From assembly GCF_030867145.1 (NCBI RefSeq), contig NC_134415.1, positions 67,919,300 through 67,983,299 on the forward strand: a stretch of DNA of 64,000 bases, read 5' to 3'. Of the stretch, positions 1 to 11,549 are shown in pieces. The DNA is from Opisthocomus hoazin (taxonomy: Eukaryota; Chordata; Aves; Opisthocomiformes; Opisthocomidae). The first letter of the stretch is position 1, and each line of letters starts with the position of its first letter. The translations under genes and the position numbers were made by a program. The notes under the pieces are model-generated. The model was given only the letters and a program-made list of their open reading frames with translations. It was not told the origin of the DNA and made no database searches.

Positions 1-161
1 GGTAGTGGAGGCCCCATCCCTGGAAACATTCAAGACCAGGTTGGACAGGGCTCTGAGCAACCTGATCTAGTTAGCAGTGTCCCTGCTCGCTGCGGGGGGG
101 TTGGACTAGATGACCTCTAAGGGTCCCTTCCAACCCAAAACTTTCTATGATTCTATGATTC
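1..161 (+). mobile_element. CR1 retrotransposon, 3' end (cut by window start)
   Basis: The stretch reads as the last part of a CR1 LINE. It encodes the usual ORF2 C-terminus ([12 protein letters not shown]-like), then the GGGTTGGACTAGATGACCT block and the terminal 8-mer ATTCTATG repeated twice. It has no poly(A) tail, which is typical of CR1. The 5' part lies outside the window or was never copied. It is very similar to the piece at 19,128-19,280 and probably belongs to the same subfamily. Confidence 0.93.
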
Positions 162-3100
162 ATTTTCCCAGTGTCTGATATCCCCCCAGTTTATCTTCAT
201 TGTTTCTTAGGACAGAAGCCAAGGCTTCTTGTACTGTTCCTCTGTCTGCTCATGCTGTAGCAGAAGGTAAAAACCTGAACCCTACTGCATACAGCTGTAG
301 ATTTTCTGTAATAAAAGCCAGGTACCAAAGCCAGGTACCAAAGCCAGGGACCAGGCTAAAGAATGAAAGGCAGAATCAGATTGTTGGAAAAATTCAGGTG
401 CCAAATTACCATAGAAATATATAGGAAAGCTGTGGTACATCTTGAAAGACCTAGGCTGTGGGACGAGTTTCGAGATTAAGACTATTAAATTTAATGTGTA
501 TGGGTAGGTGTTTTATAATTATGATAAATGTCTAAGCACCAGTTATAGCTACAGAAGGGCTGTTTAAACTCAGGCTGTAGTCAGTGGGTATTTAGAGGAT
601 ATGAATCGTTCACCTGGTGCCACCTGAGGTGCCTTAGAGAACCTGAGATATCTACACAGGGCCAGCATCCAGCACCAATGATGCAGCAGCAGAGAGCCAA
701 GTGGGGCACGCCTGGGCATCTAAAACAGCACTAGATATCCATCTGTGGGGTATCGAGCTTAAGCAAGGCATATAATAAAAGTTCAGATATTTAGCCACGT
801 GGAAATCTTCAAGTCTCAAACTGAGTCGTGTCCTAGGGGCATCTTAACAACAGCTTTCATTGACACCTTTTGCTGCGAACTCACTGCAGCCAAAGCCATA
901 GAGAAAGGGAACTTCCACTGAGTTTCCAGTTGTTTTTTTGAGATATTTTCTACCAATCCTCAACAGATTACCGAGGGTATATGCCATGAACACACTCAAC
1001 TGGCCACTTCTTTTTTGAGTCCCATTGCGCAATCTGTCTTTACATATATTTTCTTCTGCGGAAGCGGACGAGCCATATTCTCTCGATGGGTTACCACTGT
1101 CTATGTCACTGTATCAGGACTACATCATAACATCGTGTGATTGTTGCTAGATCTCCTTTTGGCTAAAGAGCAGGCTGGAGAGAGGGAAGACCAGAACCCA
1201 GAGTACCGATGTGTACAGTGACAGCAGCAGAGCAAACAAGGGAGAAGGAAAAGCTGCTAAAGTTCTGGGAGTAGCCAGGATCACTTTCCCGATTTTCTGA
1301 CACCACATTTCGCAACTATCATGAAATTGTGTTTTCCTCCTCTTTGTAACTCCCCCTCTGTCCCCTTGCCTTTGATGTCTGTTTGGTTTAGCTAGCCAAA
1401 TTCTGTCAGGGTCCCTTTGTGTGTTTTTTTTTCTTCTCCATGGTTTCAAAAAGCAATTAAGGTGATTATAAATTATAAAATGAAGGAGGAGGAGGAGGAG
1501 CTGTAAAATGACGAAGATTGATTGCTCAACAATGATCTCATTTTCCAAATGAAAATCTATCAGATTCTATCAGATCTAGTTGCTGACCTCAAAGTCCATA
1601 GATTTGTTTATTTTTACTATCTTTCCTTCTGTAGATTTGTATTTCTTTATCTGAACAAAATACTGCCATTTAATTTTACGTCCTTTATAACTCTTTATCA
1701 TTTCAAAATGGTCTGGCTGAAGTTCGAAAGATTCTGTATTTGCAGGTGCTATTTAATTAAAGACTAGGCTTTGAAATAACAATAATCTCAGCTCATTTCA
1801 CTAATGCAGATGAAAGTATAATATGGTCTTTGAAAATTAAACTGAAAGGCAAAGAAAGATTTGAAAATTAGTTGCTAGTAAACTTTTTTGTTTTTAGGAA
1901 ATATTATCAATCTTTGGAACAGAATTTTTCTCTGTTTATTTAGAACATATGCTACCACGTTAATTACTGCTGCTGGAGAGCAAGTACCAGCCTAAATAAG
2001 ATGTAAATGATCAATACAGCCTTTTTTTTTTTTCAAACAAATAAGTTTTACAGGCCATTCTGCCCCATAAGCTTGTTCAGGCTGGAAACCATCATCCATC
2101 ATAATTTTGTACTGTGTTGAGTATAATAGGAACCTAATCCCATTTCAGGTTCTGGAGCTGATATTTTAACTAAATTGGCAAGTGGAGATGACAACAACAG
2201 TAACAGGAATTCTTCCTGATGGTGGAATGCATCAGTAACAACCGCCTGGGAAGTTCAGCCAGCTGGTTTGCCATCGGTACCAAACACTGACAGCATTGCT
2301 CTTCCTATCTAAAGTTTGAGGCGTGCAAGTGAAACACGATAGCAGAGAACGAAAACTGCTCATAAGGTAAATTACAGAGCACTTAGGCACCGCTCACGCC
2401 TTGGAAAGAGGACACTCATCAGGAATACGAGGCCAGGGTTGGGCTGCTTCCCCTTCATTTCATCACGCATCACGCAGGCACGGGGAGCTGCACGGAAATG
2501 AGCGGCACGTTCCTGCGTCACCAGTGGCCCTGCCACTTGTGCCACTCACCCTGCGTGCCTGCTGGGCCGGTACCAGACCAGGAGCAGGAGGTGGGAGGCA
2601 GAAATACGGAGTCAGGAAGGTGGGGCACATTTGGATACTGGGCTGGGAGGAAGGTGTGCTCTTTCCAAATCACACTATGCTGGTGTGGTTTAACTTCCAG
2701 CTCTTCCAAACGTCAGATACCATACTGAGTATGGATCCTCAAACTGCGTGTGTTTGAAGTGACGTTCTTTTTAGCTCAGTTTTACATACAATAACAGGAA
2801 TAAAATCAGCAAATACTCTGACCTTCAGTCAGTGAATATCCAGAACATCCTCCATGGTACGCTGTGCCTATGTACAGCAAGGTCTCGACATCTTCCCCTT
2901 TTTTCCCTCAGAGCTTTCCCCATTTCATTTAATCAATTGAAACCTGATCACGCTCCATAAGCAATGAGAAAGGTAAGCGAATACATGATTCTGAACTCAA
3001 ACCCCAGGTAATGCTGGTGTGGGAGCTCTAGAAAGAAGCCGGTGAAAAGAGTTTAGAGACAGAATTGTGTAGCGGCACTCCGTTTCAGCAGCTCTGACGA

Positions 3101-4109
3101 TAACGCTTAGAGACGGCTTCTTTGCAACTCCTGTCCACGCACCACTGCTAGCAGAGGAAAGCATGCAGAAACTGAAAGAATCCTTCTGTTGTATCTAAAA
3201 GGGTGAAATAGAGCATGTCCTCCCAGACAACGGCTTTTCTATAGGAGATAAGAAAAGTCTTCTGAGGACACATCGTGCTCTTAGCACTGTCTGATCAATA
3301 AACAGGACTTTCTGGCTGGTCTATTAACTGTATCCTCATAATTATTTTATATGATTACATTAAAGAGGCTATTTCAGTACTTTCATAGTACAGACAACAT
3401 TTTAATAAAAGGTTTATTTTACAGTCCAGCTTTTCCTCCCAGGCTGTAACATCTTTGCTGCAACTGGTTAAAGAATCCTATCACAAAGATTTTTAGTTAT
3501 TTAGCAATAAAAGGTGGAAGCTGATGATATTAGTGAGGTAACAGCAGGTGAGCATCAGCATTTTATTCATAAAACACCCAGCATCGCTAGGAAAGCATTT
3601 GGATACCTCTTTTCCACAGCATGAGGATGAACATTGATCAGTGACACTGGGTATTGCCTTCGAGCCTCAGAAAAAAAGTACCCAAGCGGTGATCAACAGA
3701 TAAAGCATTCTGACAGATGAAGGGTCACTTCTTTTAATGGCAAGTGTGTATTGGAAATCAGACAGCAAAAGATTTATTGTGTTCTGGTGACAATCGACAG
3801 TTATCACAGCTGAAGCTTTGTAAAGCAAGAGTGACTGGGGTCAATCAACAGAGTTTATCTGACAAACACTTGGGAGATAAAAATCAAGGCGAGGCCTTAA
3901 TTCAGAAGGGACCTGCATTCTGCTCTCGTTAGCACAGTGTCTGGTGGGATCATCCTGAGTATGTCAGCAGCACGGAGGGAAACACCTGTGCATGAGGATG
4001 GGTGCAGCATTCCTGTAGCAAACAGGCGTATCGGGACGTTGTTTTCCTTAGTAACTTCCATTTATGAACGTGAGAGAAGGACGTTTCCAAGCATCAGCTA
4101 ACATAAGCG
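162..4109. other. Intergenic DNA upstream of STX7; no gene seen
   Basis: This AT-rich stretch has only short scattered open frames with no recognisable domain. I looked for trace-amine receptor (TAAR) genes, which lie upstream of STX7 in mammals, and saw no seven-helix frame. A short 13-nt tandem repeat lies at 317-355. A moderately GC-rich patch at about 2,400-2,640 has open frames on both strands but no recognisable protein. Confidence 0.6.
317..355. repeat. Short tandem repeat, 13-nt unit, about 3 copies
   Basis: The unit GCCAGGTACCAAA occurs twice exactly (317-329 and 330-342). A third, diverged copy follows from 343. It is a minor minisatellite. Confidence 0.8.
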
Positions 4110-4445
4110 CTGAACGTGGGCACACAAGCCGCGGGGGCCGCTCCTCTCAGCACGCTTTGAGGCACACCGAGAACCACCGACCCGACGTAACGGGGACCCC
4201 TCCCGCTTCAGGCCTTTCACTCCCTCCGCTCCGTCGTGCCGGCAGTTCACCGGACCCTTCTGCCGGCGTTACCTGCTGAGGGTGCTACCGCGGCTTCCAC
4301 CGCTCCAGTCCGCTCTAACGAGCAGCGATGACCGAGACCTGCAACGCAGCAGAAACAAAAACTCCTGCTGCGCAGCTCCCGCAGTTCTCTCCCAGCCCCG
4401 GGGGCCTGTCCACGGCCAGCCGCCGCCCGCCATAGCCCCGCGGAC

Positions 4446-4472
4446 CGGCCCGCCCCGCCCCGCCCCGCCGGC
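4446..4472. promoter_or_regulatory. Tandem GC boxes in the STX7 island
   Basis: A CCCCG-type unit is repeated about three times (CCCGCCCCGCCCCGCCCCGC). This matches Sp1/KLF-type binding sites and suggests that the core promoter lies close by. Confidence 0.6.
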
Positions 4473-4479
4473 TCAGCCC

Positions 4480-4577
4480 CTTCTCCCCACGCCTCCGCCG
4501 TCACGGCGGGACGGGGCCTGCCCGCCCGTCCCCGCCCTCCCGCCGCCGCCCGCCGGGAGCGGGTTCGCCGGGGCCGG
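4480..4577 (+). other. STX7: Candidate STX7 non-coding exon 1 (3' end at a donor site)
   Basis: A good splice donor, GG|GTAAGAG, lies at 4,577/4,578 inside the CpG island, just downstream of the GC boxes. It is the best-looking candidate for the end of the untranslated first exon. The 5' end given here is arbitrary. The assignment is inference from the donor match and position; transcript data would settle it. Confidence 0.35.
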
Positions 4578-5260
4578 GTAAGAGCGGGGCGACCTCCGCT
4601 GGGGCGGGCTCCGCCCGCCCGTGGGCAGCGGTGGTCAGGGCGGCGTCCGGCCGGCCGGGAAGCGGCCGCCAAGCGGGGGGAGCCTGTCGGGGCGGCGGGG
4701 AGGGCCCTCGCTGCGGTCAGGGCTGTCTTCTCGGCCTGGGGCGAGCCGGGCGGCTGCGGGCGGGAGGGAGGGGGTGAGCGGGCCGCAGTCGCCCGTGGGG
4801 CGGTCAGGGCCGGGGCCGCGGTTCTGGGGTGGGGTGGGGTGGGTAGCGCCGCCGCCAGCCGCTGTCCCGCGCACCCTCCCCGTGACGCCGCCCCGGTGTC
4901 GCGGCGTCGGGCCGGGCGCTGCCCGTGGCGGGAGGCTCCGGGCCCGCAGCCGGCTGCTCGCAGCGGCCCGCAGGGTGGGGTGGCGGCCGTCGCCGCGCTG
5001 CCCGGGCTGGAGGCGGGCGAAGCGGGTCGGCGGGAGGAAGGGAGGTGGTGGAAGCCGCCTCAGGGAACAGCGAGCCGGGGTCTGGCGTTGGCCCCGCTTT
5101 CCTGGGGAGCCGCTGGCCCGGCCGTGGGCGCTTCGGGAAGCCGGAGAAGGAAGCGAGGGGCTCCGCTGCGCGTCAGGTGCGAGGCGCGGCGTCCCGGTTG
5201 AAGCCCGGTGATGAAATCCAGCGCTCTGCTTGGTGGCTTGCACTGAAGTGAAGCTCTCGG

Positions 5261-8200
5261 CGGGGGGAGAGGCGAAGAGACCGTGAGCTGTGTGTAGCTA
5301 CTGGCATCCTGGTAGGCCTCAGAGGGGCTCAGCATCCAGCACAGTCGGATTTTCTGCAGAGATAATTTCTCCCTCGGTGTATTTGATCCAAGCACTTGGG
5401 TCGAAGTGAGCAAGCTGCCATTTGGGAGATGGGGGTGAGAACATGTAGCGCGCTAGACGCCCTGTGGTTCTGGTCCATCTTCGTGTTCCCGTGAGATGTT
5501 GTTTGTCTGCCAGCAGCACAAGAAGCTTGGCACTTTGAAACAGTCATCTTGGGTCTGTTTTCAGCCCTCCCGTTCCCTGCCCTCCCAAGTGGTTCCAGTA
5601 CCCAGCGCTTGTTTTCCCATTCCTGCTCTCTAAATGCTTTGCGTGCTCCTAGGAAACATAATTCCTTTTCTTAAGGCATTTCCCCAAGCAGTAGTATGTT
5701 CTGTTAGGCTTATGAAAGCTACGTGCTTCCTTCACCCAGTTCATTATAAATATGGGTGTGGAAGAATCGGACAATGATAAGCACATAATTTTTTTAGCCA
5801 TATATGCTGAGCGCTGGTGATGCATGAGGCCTAATGGTGTTTCAGGCTTCCATAATTTAGCTTACCACACTGGCAGTTCCTAATGCCACCACTTTAGATT
5901 ACATCTCTGTTGGACAGAATCTTTTCTAGGGAAAATGACTAAAACACTGACTAGCGGCACAATCTAATTATTATTTTTTATTTCTAAAAAAAAAAAATAC
6001 TTCTAGCCGTTACATGGTGTAAGCTTGGTTTTGGTATGTTTCAGCATGACTAAAGTGGTAAGGCTGAGACAACTGGGCAGAGTGGGATAGAAAATTACAT
6101 TTTGACATCTTTTATGTTACTGTTGCTGTGTCAGAGCAGAGAAGGTTTTAAATAAAATTTCCTTGCTTTTCCCTACCCTATATGGATTTAAGTTTGACTG
6201 CTACCAGAAACCAGACGATAAAATAAAATCTGGAAACATTTTTTTTCTTTTAAGAAAGCAAGAAGGAATTTTTTTTTCTGCTATTTTGTTTGCATGTTTA
6301 GTATTTTCCATAGTTGGTTTTGTATAGTTGGTGGAAGTCCCCAGCCTGCCTTTGTGGACCAGGATTCCAGCACATTAGGACCTGTAAAAGCACAAAGTGG
6401 AAAATATCATCTCTGTCGCTAAATATTTTAGCCTAAGTATAAGGGGAAAGAATAGATAAATACTTAAAAATCTTAACCTCCCTCATCCTCACCAGAGAAA
6501 ACAGTGACAGATTTAATATTCACCTGTACATTACTAAGTCGGTTGTTGTGAGGTTATAAGAATCCCTCAGGTGCTGTAGCAGGGAGTACTTATCTTACAG
6601 CATGCAGTCTGCCCTTCATTCCAAGAGCATTTTTTTTTAAGATTAATTTTACCTGCTGCAGAGTTACTGCTAAAGCCAGCAGCAGATGCTGGATGAAGAT
6701 GCTAATGTGTTTTGGGTTGCCTTAGGTAGGTGCCAGAGTCACTCCGTAGATGCGCCTTGTCTCATCTCAGTGCTTGGGTGGTAAAACCTACGGAGGTGAA
6801 ATAGACTGAGCAATGCTACGTTGCAGAAATCTTACTAATCATGGCTGTTACCATGATACTAATTTTCTGTAGCTAGCGTTGTGGCTGGCTGCAATCTTTT
6901 TTTTGTCAGACTCTTTCTGCAGTTTGTAATTTTTGCCTGTGTTTTCACCCTGCTTGAAGGATTTTGCACTTTTTTTTGGCAATAGTTTACAAAGGAAGTC
7001 ACATTTAGGAGTTGTTTGGGAGAAGCTTTGTTTCTGTGACCTTTATTTAGCATAGAAAAAACCCCCCACATACAAGGAAGCCTCATGACTTGTCTCTGGA
7101 TATTTAAAGGCATAAAATCCTAATTCAGATCAGCTGTAAATTTTCAAGCATTTCTATGGAATACAGCATGTACTTTTTGCTTTCTGAAAATTGAGGATCC
7201 ATGAAAACATTTTTAGGTCCTGATGCTAAAGCATTGCTTAAACAGTAAAATTACCAGTTAAGTGTTCTTATTCTAATGTTGTATGTGGGCTAGTTTTATA
7301 GAAGAAGGAACACTCTTAGAATGTCTAAATGGGAAAATACAAAACACATTAGGTGCTTATTGACTGTAGCTGACTGGAACCTCCAGGATATTTAGGCGAC
7401 TGCTGCCAAGATTGAACATGTGCTGTGCTTGTCATGTCGCATCATTTTTACCCAATAGAGCTTTCAAGGATGGCACTGGGGAGCTGCTCCGTTGTGCAGT
7501 TGTCACTTTCTTGTCTCCATGTTTGGCAGCAGTCTGACTGGAAATAGGCCAGGGACAAGTGGATTTTTTTCTATGCCTGACCAACACCTTTCCAGAAAAC
7601 AAGTGGATACTGAGGTTCATTTTTTGCTTGGTTATGGAGTAACAGTGTGATGCAGGAACCCGTTAATGCAGAATTAGGAAAAATACATAGTAATCCTTTG
7701 AATTTTTTAAACTTCTTGGATGCATAGAGAGGTCTTGCTTCAGTGAGTGCTGATGAAGTGTTCTGATTCTTTATTTCATTAGTGCTGGTAGATTCGGTTC
7801 TTCGGACTTGCTCCAGTAACTTGACAAGCCGAGTTGCTGGTAGATACACTCCAATTCAAAGTCAGATGGGGAGCGGAAAATAAGAGGTACACTCAAAAGC
7901 CCACACCCAACTGAAACTTTTAGAGGAACTGAAGACTGCCACAGATGCAGCTCTATTCCAGTTTGAATGAAAAGTGTACTTCCCTCAACTGCAGCAGGTT
8001 AACATATTCCCCATTTGAAAAGTTACACAGGCAATAATACCAAAATATGTCACGGTGGAGTACTGAAATGTTTGTTGTGGAAGTGTGAAGGGGTAATTTC
8101 TGTGGAAATCCAGAGTCTTGATGAATGCTTCTATCACCTTGGTATGGAAGGAAATGCTTGGTGCACGAGTCTGTTTTGTTACCTGGTAGTTGAAAGCCTG

Positions 8201-11200
8201 ACCTTGTCAAAGCCATTAGGAAAACTCTCATTGACTTCCCAGGGGCTCAGCTATCTGTGTTTTCAGAGGACTCTGAGTAACAGCGCTAGCAAGCAAAGTG
8301 TTTGGTTCAGACACTTGCATTGCTGTAAGAACTAGAATGAGGAAGGAGCTCACACTTCTGACATAAAAAAAAATACTAAACAAATACAAGAGTTTCCTTC
8401 TTTTGGTGTGGTTCAGTTTGTTTTTTCTTGACCGGGGGAGTTTGTGGTGAAGACTGGGAAGCGATGAGAGCTGATGGCTGACCCCTTACCTGTCTTTTTG
8501 TGTGTTCCCCAGACCAGTATCTTGCCCTGTCACCAACCTGTGTTATTAACATGCTCAGGAATAGTGTTGCTGGTGGAAGAATTTGTATGGAGTAAAACAG
8601 CTGTGAATTTACACTGCTGTCCTACAACTTTACTATAAATCTCAGTTAAAACATGTGTGGATGCAAAGAATTGTAACAATTAGATCTACATGTGCAGATG
8701 AAAAGCTAAGCTATATCCTGTGGACTTTGCAGTCTGTCATCTGAACATCCTCTCGTTATGTGTTGTGTTTGGCTGCCCAACCATACAGCTAGAAAGTCAA
8801 AAAGTTCAAAGTCTTACATATTGTACAATCTGCACGTTTGTCAGTGTAGTGCAGTATAACTTCTTTAAAGGTACTTAGAGTTAACTGTAGAAATTTTCAA
8901 GACAAAAAAAAAAAGTCAGTCACTGCTTTGTCAAGACTTTGATGAAATATCCTGTGTATATCTCTTGATTGTAATGCTGGTGCTGAGAACAGTGTTGCAG
9001 GCAGCTGTCTGGTGAATACAAATAAGAAGGGAGAAAAAACAATCGCGAAGGACTATTTCAGTTAGTTTTGTAGCCTCCCTACACAAGGTAATTTGTTCTC
9101 TTGCTATCTGTTCTACTGAGCTGCTGCATTTTAATGTTTAACTTTTGACATCAAATATAATGTTTAACTAAATATTTTTAGCTAGTGCTAGCATTGTAAT
9201 TAGTATGCTACTAATGTGTCTAGAAATAGTTGTAACTTTTAAAAAATAAAAAAGTCAGAAGTTGTGAGAAATCTTCTTTTCAAACTAACTTCTTTCAGGT
9301 GGTGTCTTTGGATTTTATGCCTACGATTTATATTTTCGGCTTAATAGATAGAATTTGCTTACTTAGTACAGCAAGTCATAGAGCCATTCATTCACTATAA
9401 AGTTTGCATGGGTTTGGTCTTGCAATACAAATTCAGTGCAATATTGCCTAGAGTTTCTAAAAAGATTGAAAGTTGTTATACCAGCCTTGGAGCAGAGAAA
9501 TGGGATTTAGGCTGGCTGGCTGGCTGACTTCAGACTTCAGTCTGTGACCCAAAATAACTTGAATCTGCATGTGGTACAGACAAAGGCAGGAAGAAACACT
9601 GCGGAGAGCTAGCATGACTCGCGGGCGATTGTGCAGCGAGTGCGTAGAAGAGTGCAAATACACTCCCCATCGCCTCATCTGCAGTCCGGTCACTCATTAC
9701 TAGGGGATACTTCGGGGCACGAAGACTCCAAGCAGGGTTTGGGACCCTGGTGCTGCAGCCGTTTCAAAGTCGTGAAGGGTTTGTCTTCACAGTAGCAGCA
9801 GTGTGTTGGTCCAGCATAGACACTGTAACCTGCAGGGCAGCAGGGATGAGCCTGGTCTGTGTACTTATGTCCCTGGTGGAGTTCTGGTGGGATGTGTCTA
9901 ACCAGTGCAACGGCTTGGCAGCTCCACTAGAGATAATTTCTTATCATAAATATAGGAAAATAGTCATGTTTTAAAACAACCAGGGTGTTGCTGCACTGTA
10001 TTAATACAGGCATTTCCAAAGGTGGTAAAAAAAAGTATTTGGCAACAGGTACTATTAATTGTTTTGTTTTTTTTAAAGTTCATAAGGACTTGAGTTAGGA
10101 CAGCTGGTGTCACAGTTGACAAATTAGTTGGTCTTTTCATTTCCTCCTTTTCTATTTAAACATTTAAATGTGCTTTCTCTCTCCCTGAAATTGAGTTTTA
10201 GCAGTATCTGTTAACCAGAAGCTGACAGGGCGGGAGAAGAGGACATTGCCTGGAAGGCATGTGGTTTGGGTTGAACAGTGGAAGTGCAGGGAACTGGTGA
10301 GGTTAAAATGTTGAACCCATGAAGCTGATATGCAGGAGAGTGGAAAGGATGAAGTTAAAACTAAGCGCAGCCTGGATGAAATTGTGGGATTGTGTTGGAT
10401 GCAGGTATGCTTGATTAGTCTGCGTTCTCACTGCAGAACGGATAAAATGCCGGTTTTGATTTGCGCATGTATCCTAAGCTATTTCTTGTTAATTTAGATT
10501 AATAGTTTCTTTGAGCTTCTGCTGAAATTTGGTCTGTATGGGTGAACGCAGACTAAGACATCCCGACATGCTGCATGATTGTATATGTGTGCTTTTAGGG
10601 CAAGTGTATTTGTGAGTATTTGTGTTGTCAGATTTTGACCTTTTTAGATAAGATACTATAGTTTTGGGTGCAAAACCCCTCCCTAAAAATGCATTTGTAT
10701 ACCCGAGTGGTTGAAAATGAGTTCATATTGAGAAACACTGCAGCTGAAACACAATAAAGTGGCAATTTGTAGAATTCAGGTGAAACTGGATTACAACTAA
10801 AACTGAAGTTGCTACAAATGATTTGTGTTCAGAGGGAACTGGGTGCCTCCTTCATTCTGATATCTGGTGTGGTATCTGCTGGGTTTTTTTCCAGTGGTTT
10901 ATATACACTAGGATGTATTGGTGGCATGGGTGATGCACGATGTGGAAATAACCACATAATTGGTTTGGCACATAATTCATCAGAGGATTTGGCATTGATA
11001 GATTAACAGATTAAACATACAGCATTTTTCTGGGATGGCAACAAATGAAAATGTGTACTTTGCTTAGGAAAAATTGTAAGAAGTTTGACAAAGGATATAT
11101 TTTCTGTGATGTAGCTGCTGTAGAGTAATTGCAGATCTTAAGCTGTGTGTATTACTAAGAATCTTAGTAGAGTTATTGTAGGAAATTCAACAAGGATATC

Positions 11201-11452
11201 ATATTCTTATTTAATACTTTTTTAAGAAAGTGTTCCCTTAAATTCCATCTTTGAAGTACTTTGTTTTCAGAGAGATTAAACATTAGTATGTGGAGTTTTC
11301 TTGAGTCTTTTCCTACGTATTCTTTTTTTAAGATGATGAAGACCTTTGTAAACCAGTGACCAAGACATAACTCTGTTTTCTGGGGCGGGGTTTAGGTGTC
11401 CTTAATAGGTGGAGACTGTCTGACTTATTCCCATCGCGGATGATCTTGGCAG
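5261..11452 (+). other. STX7: STX7 5' UTR intron (inferred), no repeats recognised
   Basis: AT-rich unique-looking sequence lies between the CpG island and the first coding exon. It holds a (GGCT)4 microsatellite at 9,510-9,525 and several A or T runs. No coding exon was recognised. An antisense open frame at 5,319-5,519 is discussed under findings. Confidence 0.5.
9510..9525. repeat. (GGCT)4 microsatellite
   Basis: Four perfect GGCT units lie in the STX7 5' UTR intron. Confidence 0.85.
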
Positions 11453-11467
11453 CGAATCTACTCAGCC
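11453..11467 (+). other. STX7: STX7 5' UTR part of the first coding exon (acceptor uncertain)
   Basis: An AG at 11,451-11,452 (TTGGCAG) follows a weak pyrimidine stretch and is the nearest plausible acceptor before the start codon. A stronger pyrimidine tract ending in AAG lies near 11,332, and another candidate near 11,397 (GGTTTAG). The 5' edge of this exon is therefore unresolved. Confidence 0.4.
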
Positions 11468-11549
11468 ATGTCGTACGGTGCGGGTTTTGGGGATCCTAAT
11501 CAACTAGCCCAATGCATAACTTCCAACATCCAGAAGATCACACAATGCT
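11468..11549 (+). CDS. STX7: STX7 coding exon 1 (residues 1-27)
   Basis: The ATG opens [15 protein letters not shown], close to the known syntaxin-7 N-terminus. The context CAGCCATGT has C at -3 and T at +4, so it is not an ideal Kozak site, but the match to the family fixes the start. The donor is TGCT|GTAAGT, and the exon ends one base into codon 28. The open frame runs on into the intron and into a CR1 element only by chance. Confidence 0.96.

Larger units (their letters stand above)
4110..5260 (+). promoter_or_regulatory. STX7: CpG island, likely STX7 promoter and first non-coding exon
   Basis: The sequence switches abruptly from AT-rich to very GC- and CpG-rich DNA and back again after about 5,260. 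It has no clear TATA box. Several GC boxes (Sp1-type) lie at 4,446-4,472, and a GGGGT tandem at 4,828-4,848 could fold as a G-quadruplex. Its place about 6 kb upstream of the STX7 start codon, on the same strand, and the lack of any other gene nearby make it the probable STX7 promoter. Long open frames on both strands here are GC-composition shadows, not proteins. The transcription start site cannot be fixed by eye. Confidence 0.8.

Noticed and set aside
2678-2700. GGTGTGGTTTAACTTCCAGC resembling the LTR end at 26,660
   Set aside because: The likeness covers only about 15 bases and nothing LTR-like extends from it.
162-4100. Possible TAAR receptor genes upstream of STX7
   Set aside because: No frame long enough or hydrophobic enough for a seven-helix receptor was seen.
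4247-5413. Overlapping frames of 100-200 codons on both strands in the STX7 island
   Set aside because: All are low-complexity products of GC composition, with no domain and several frames open at once.
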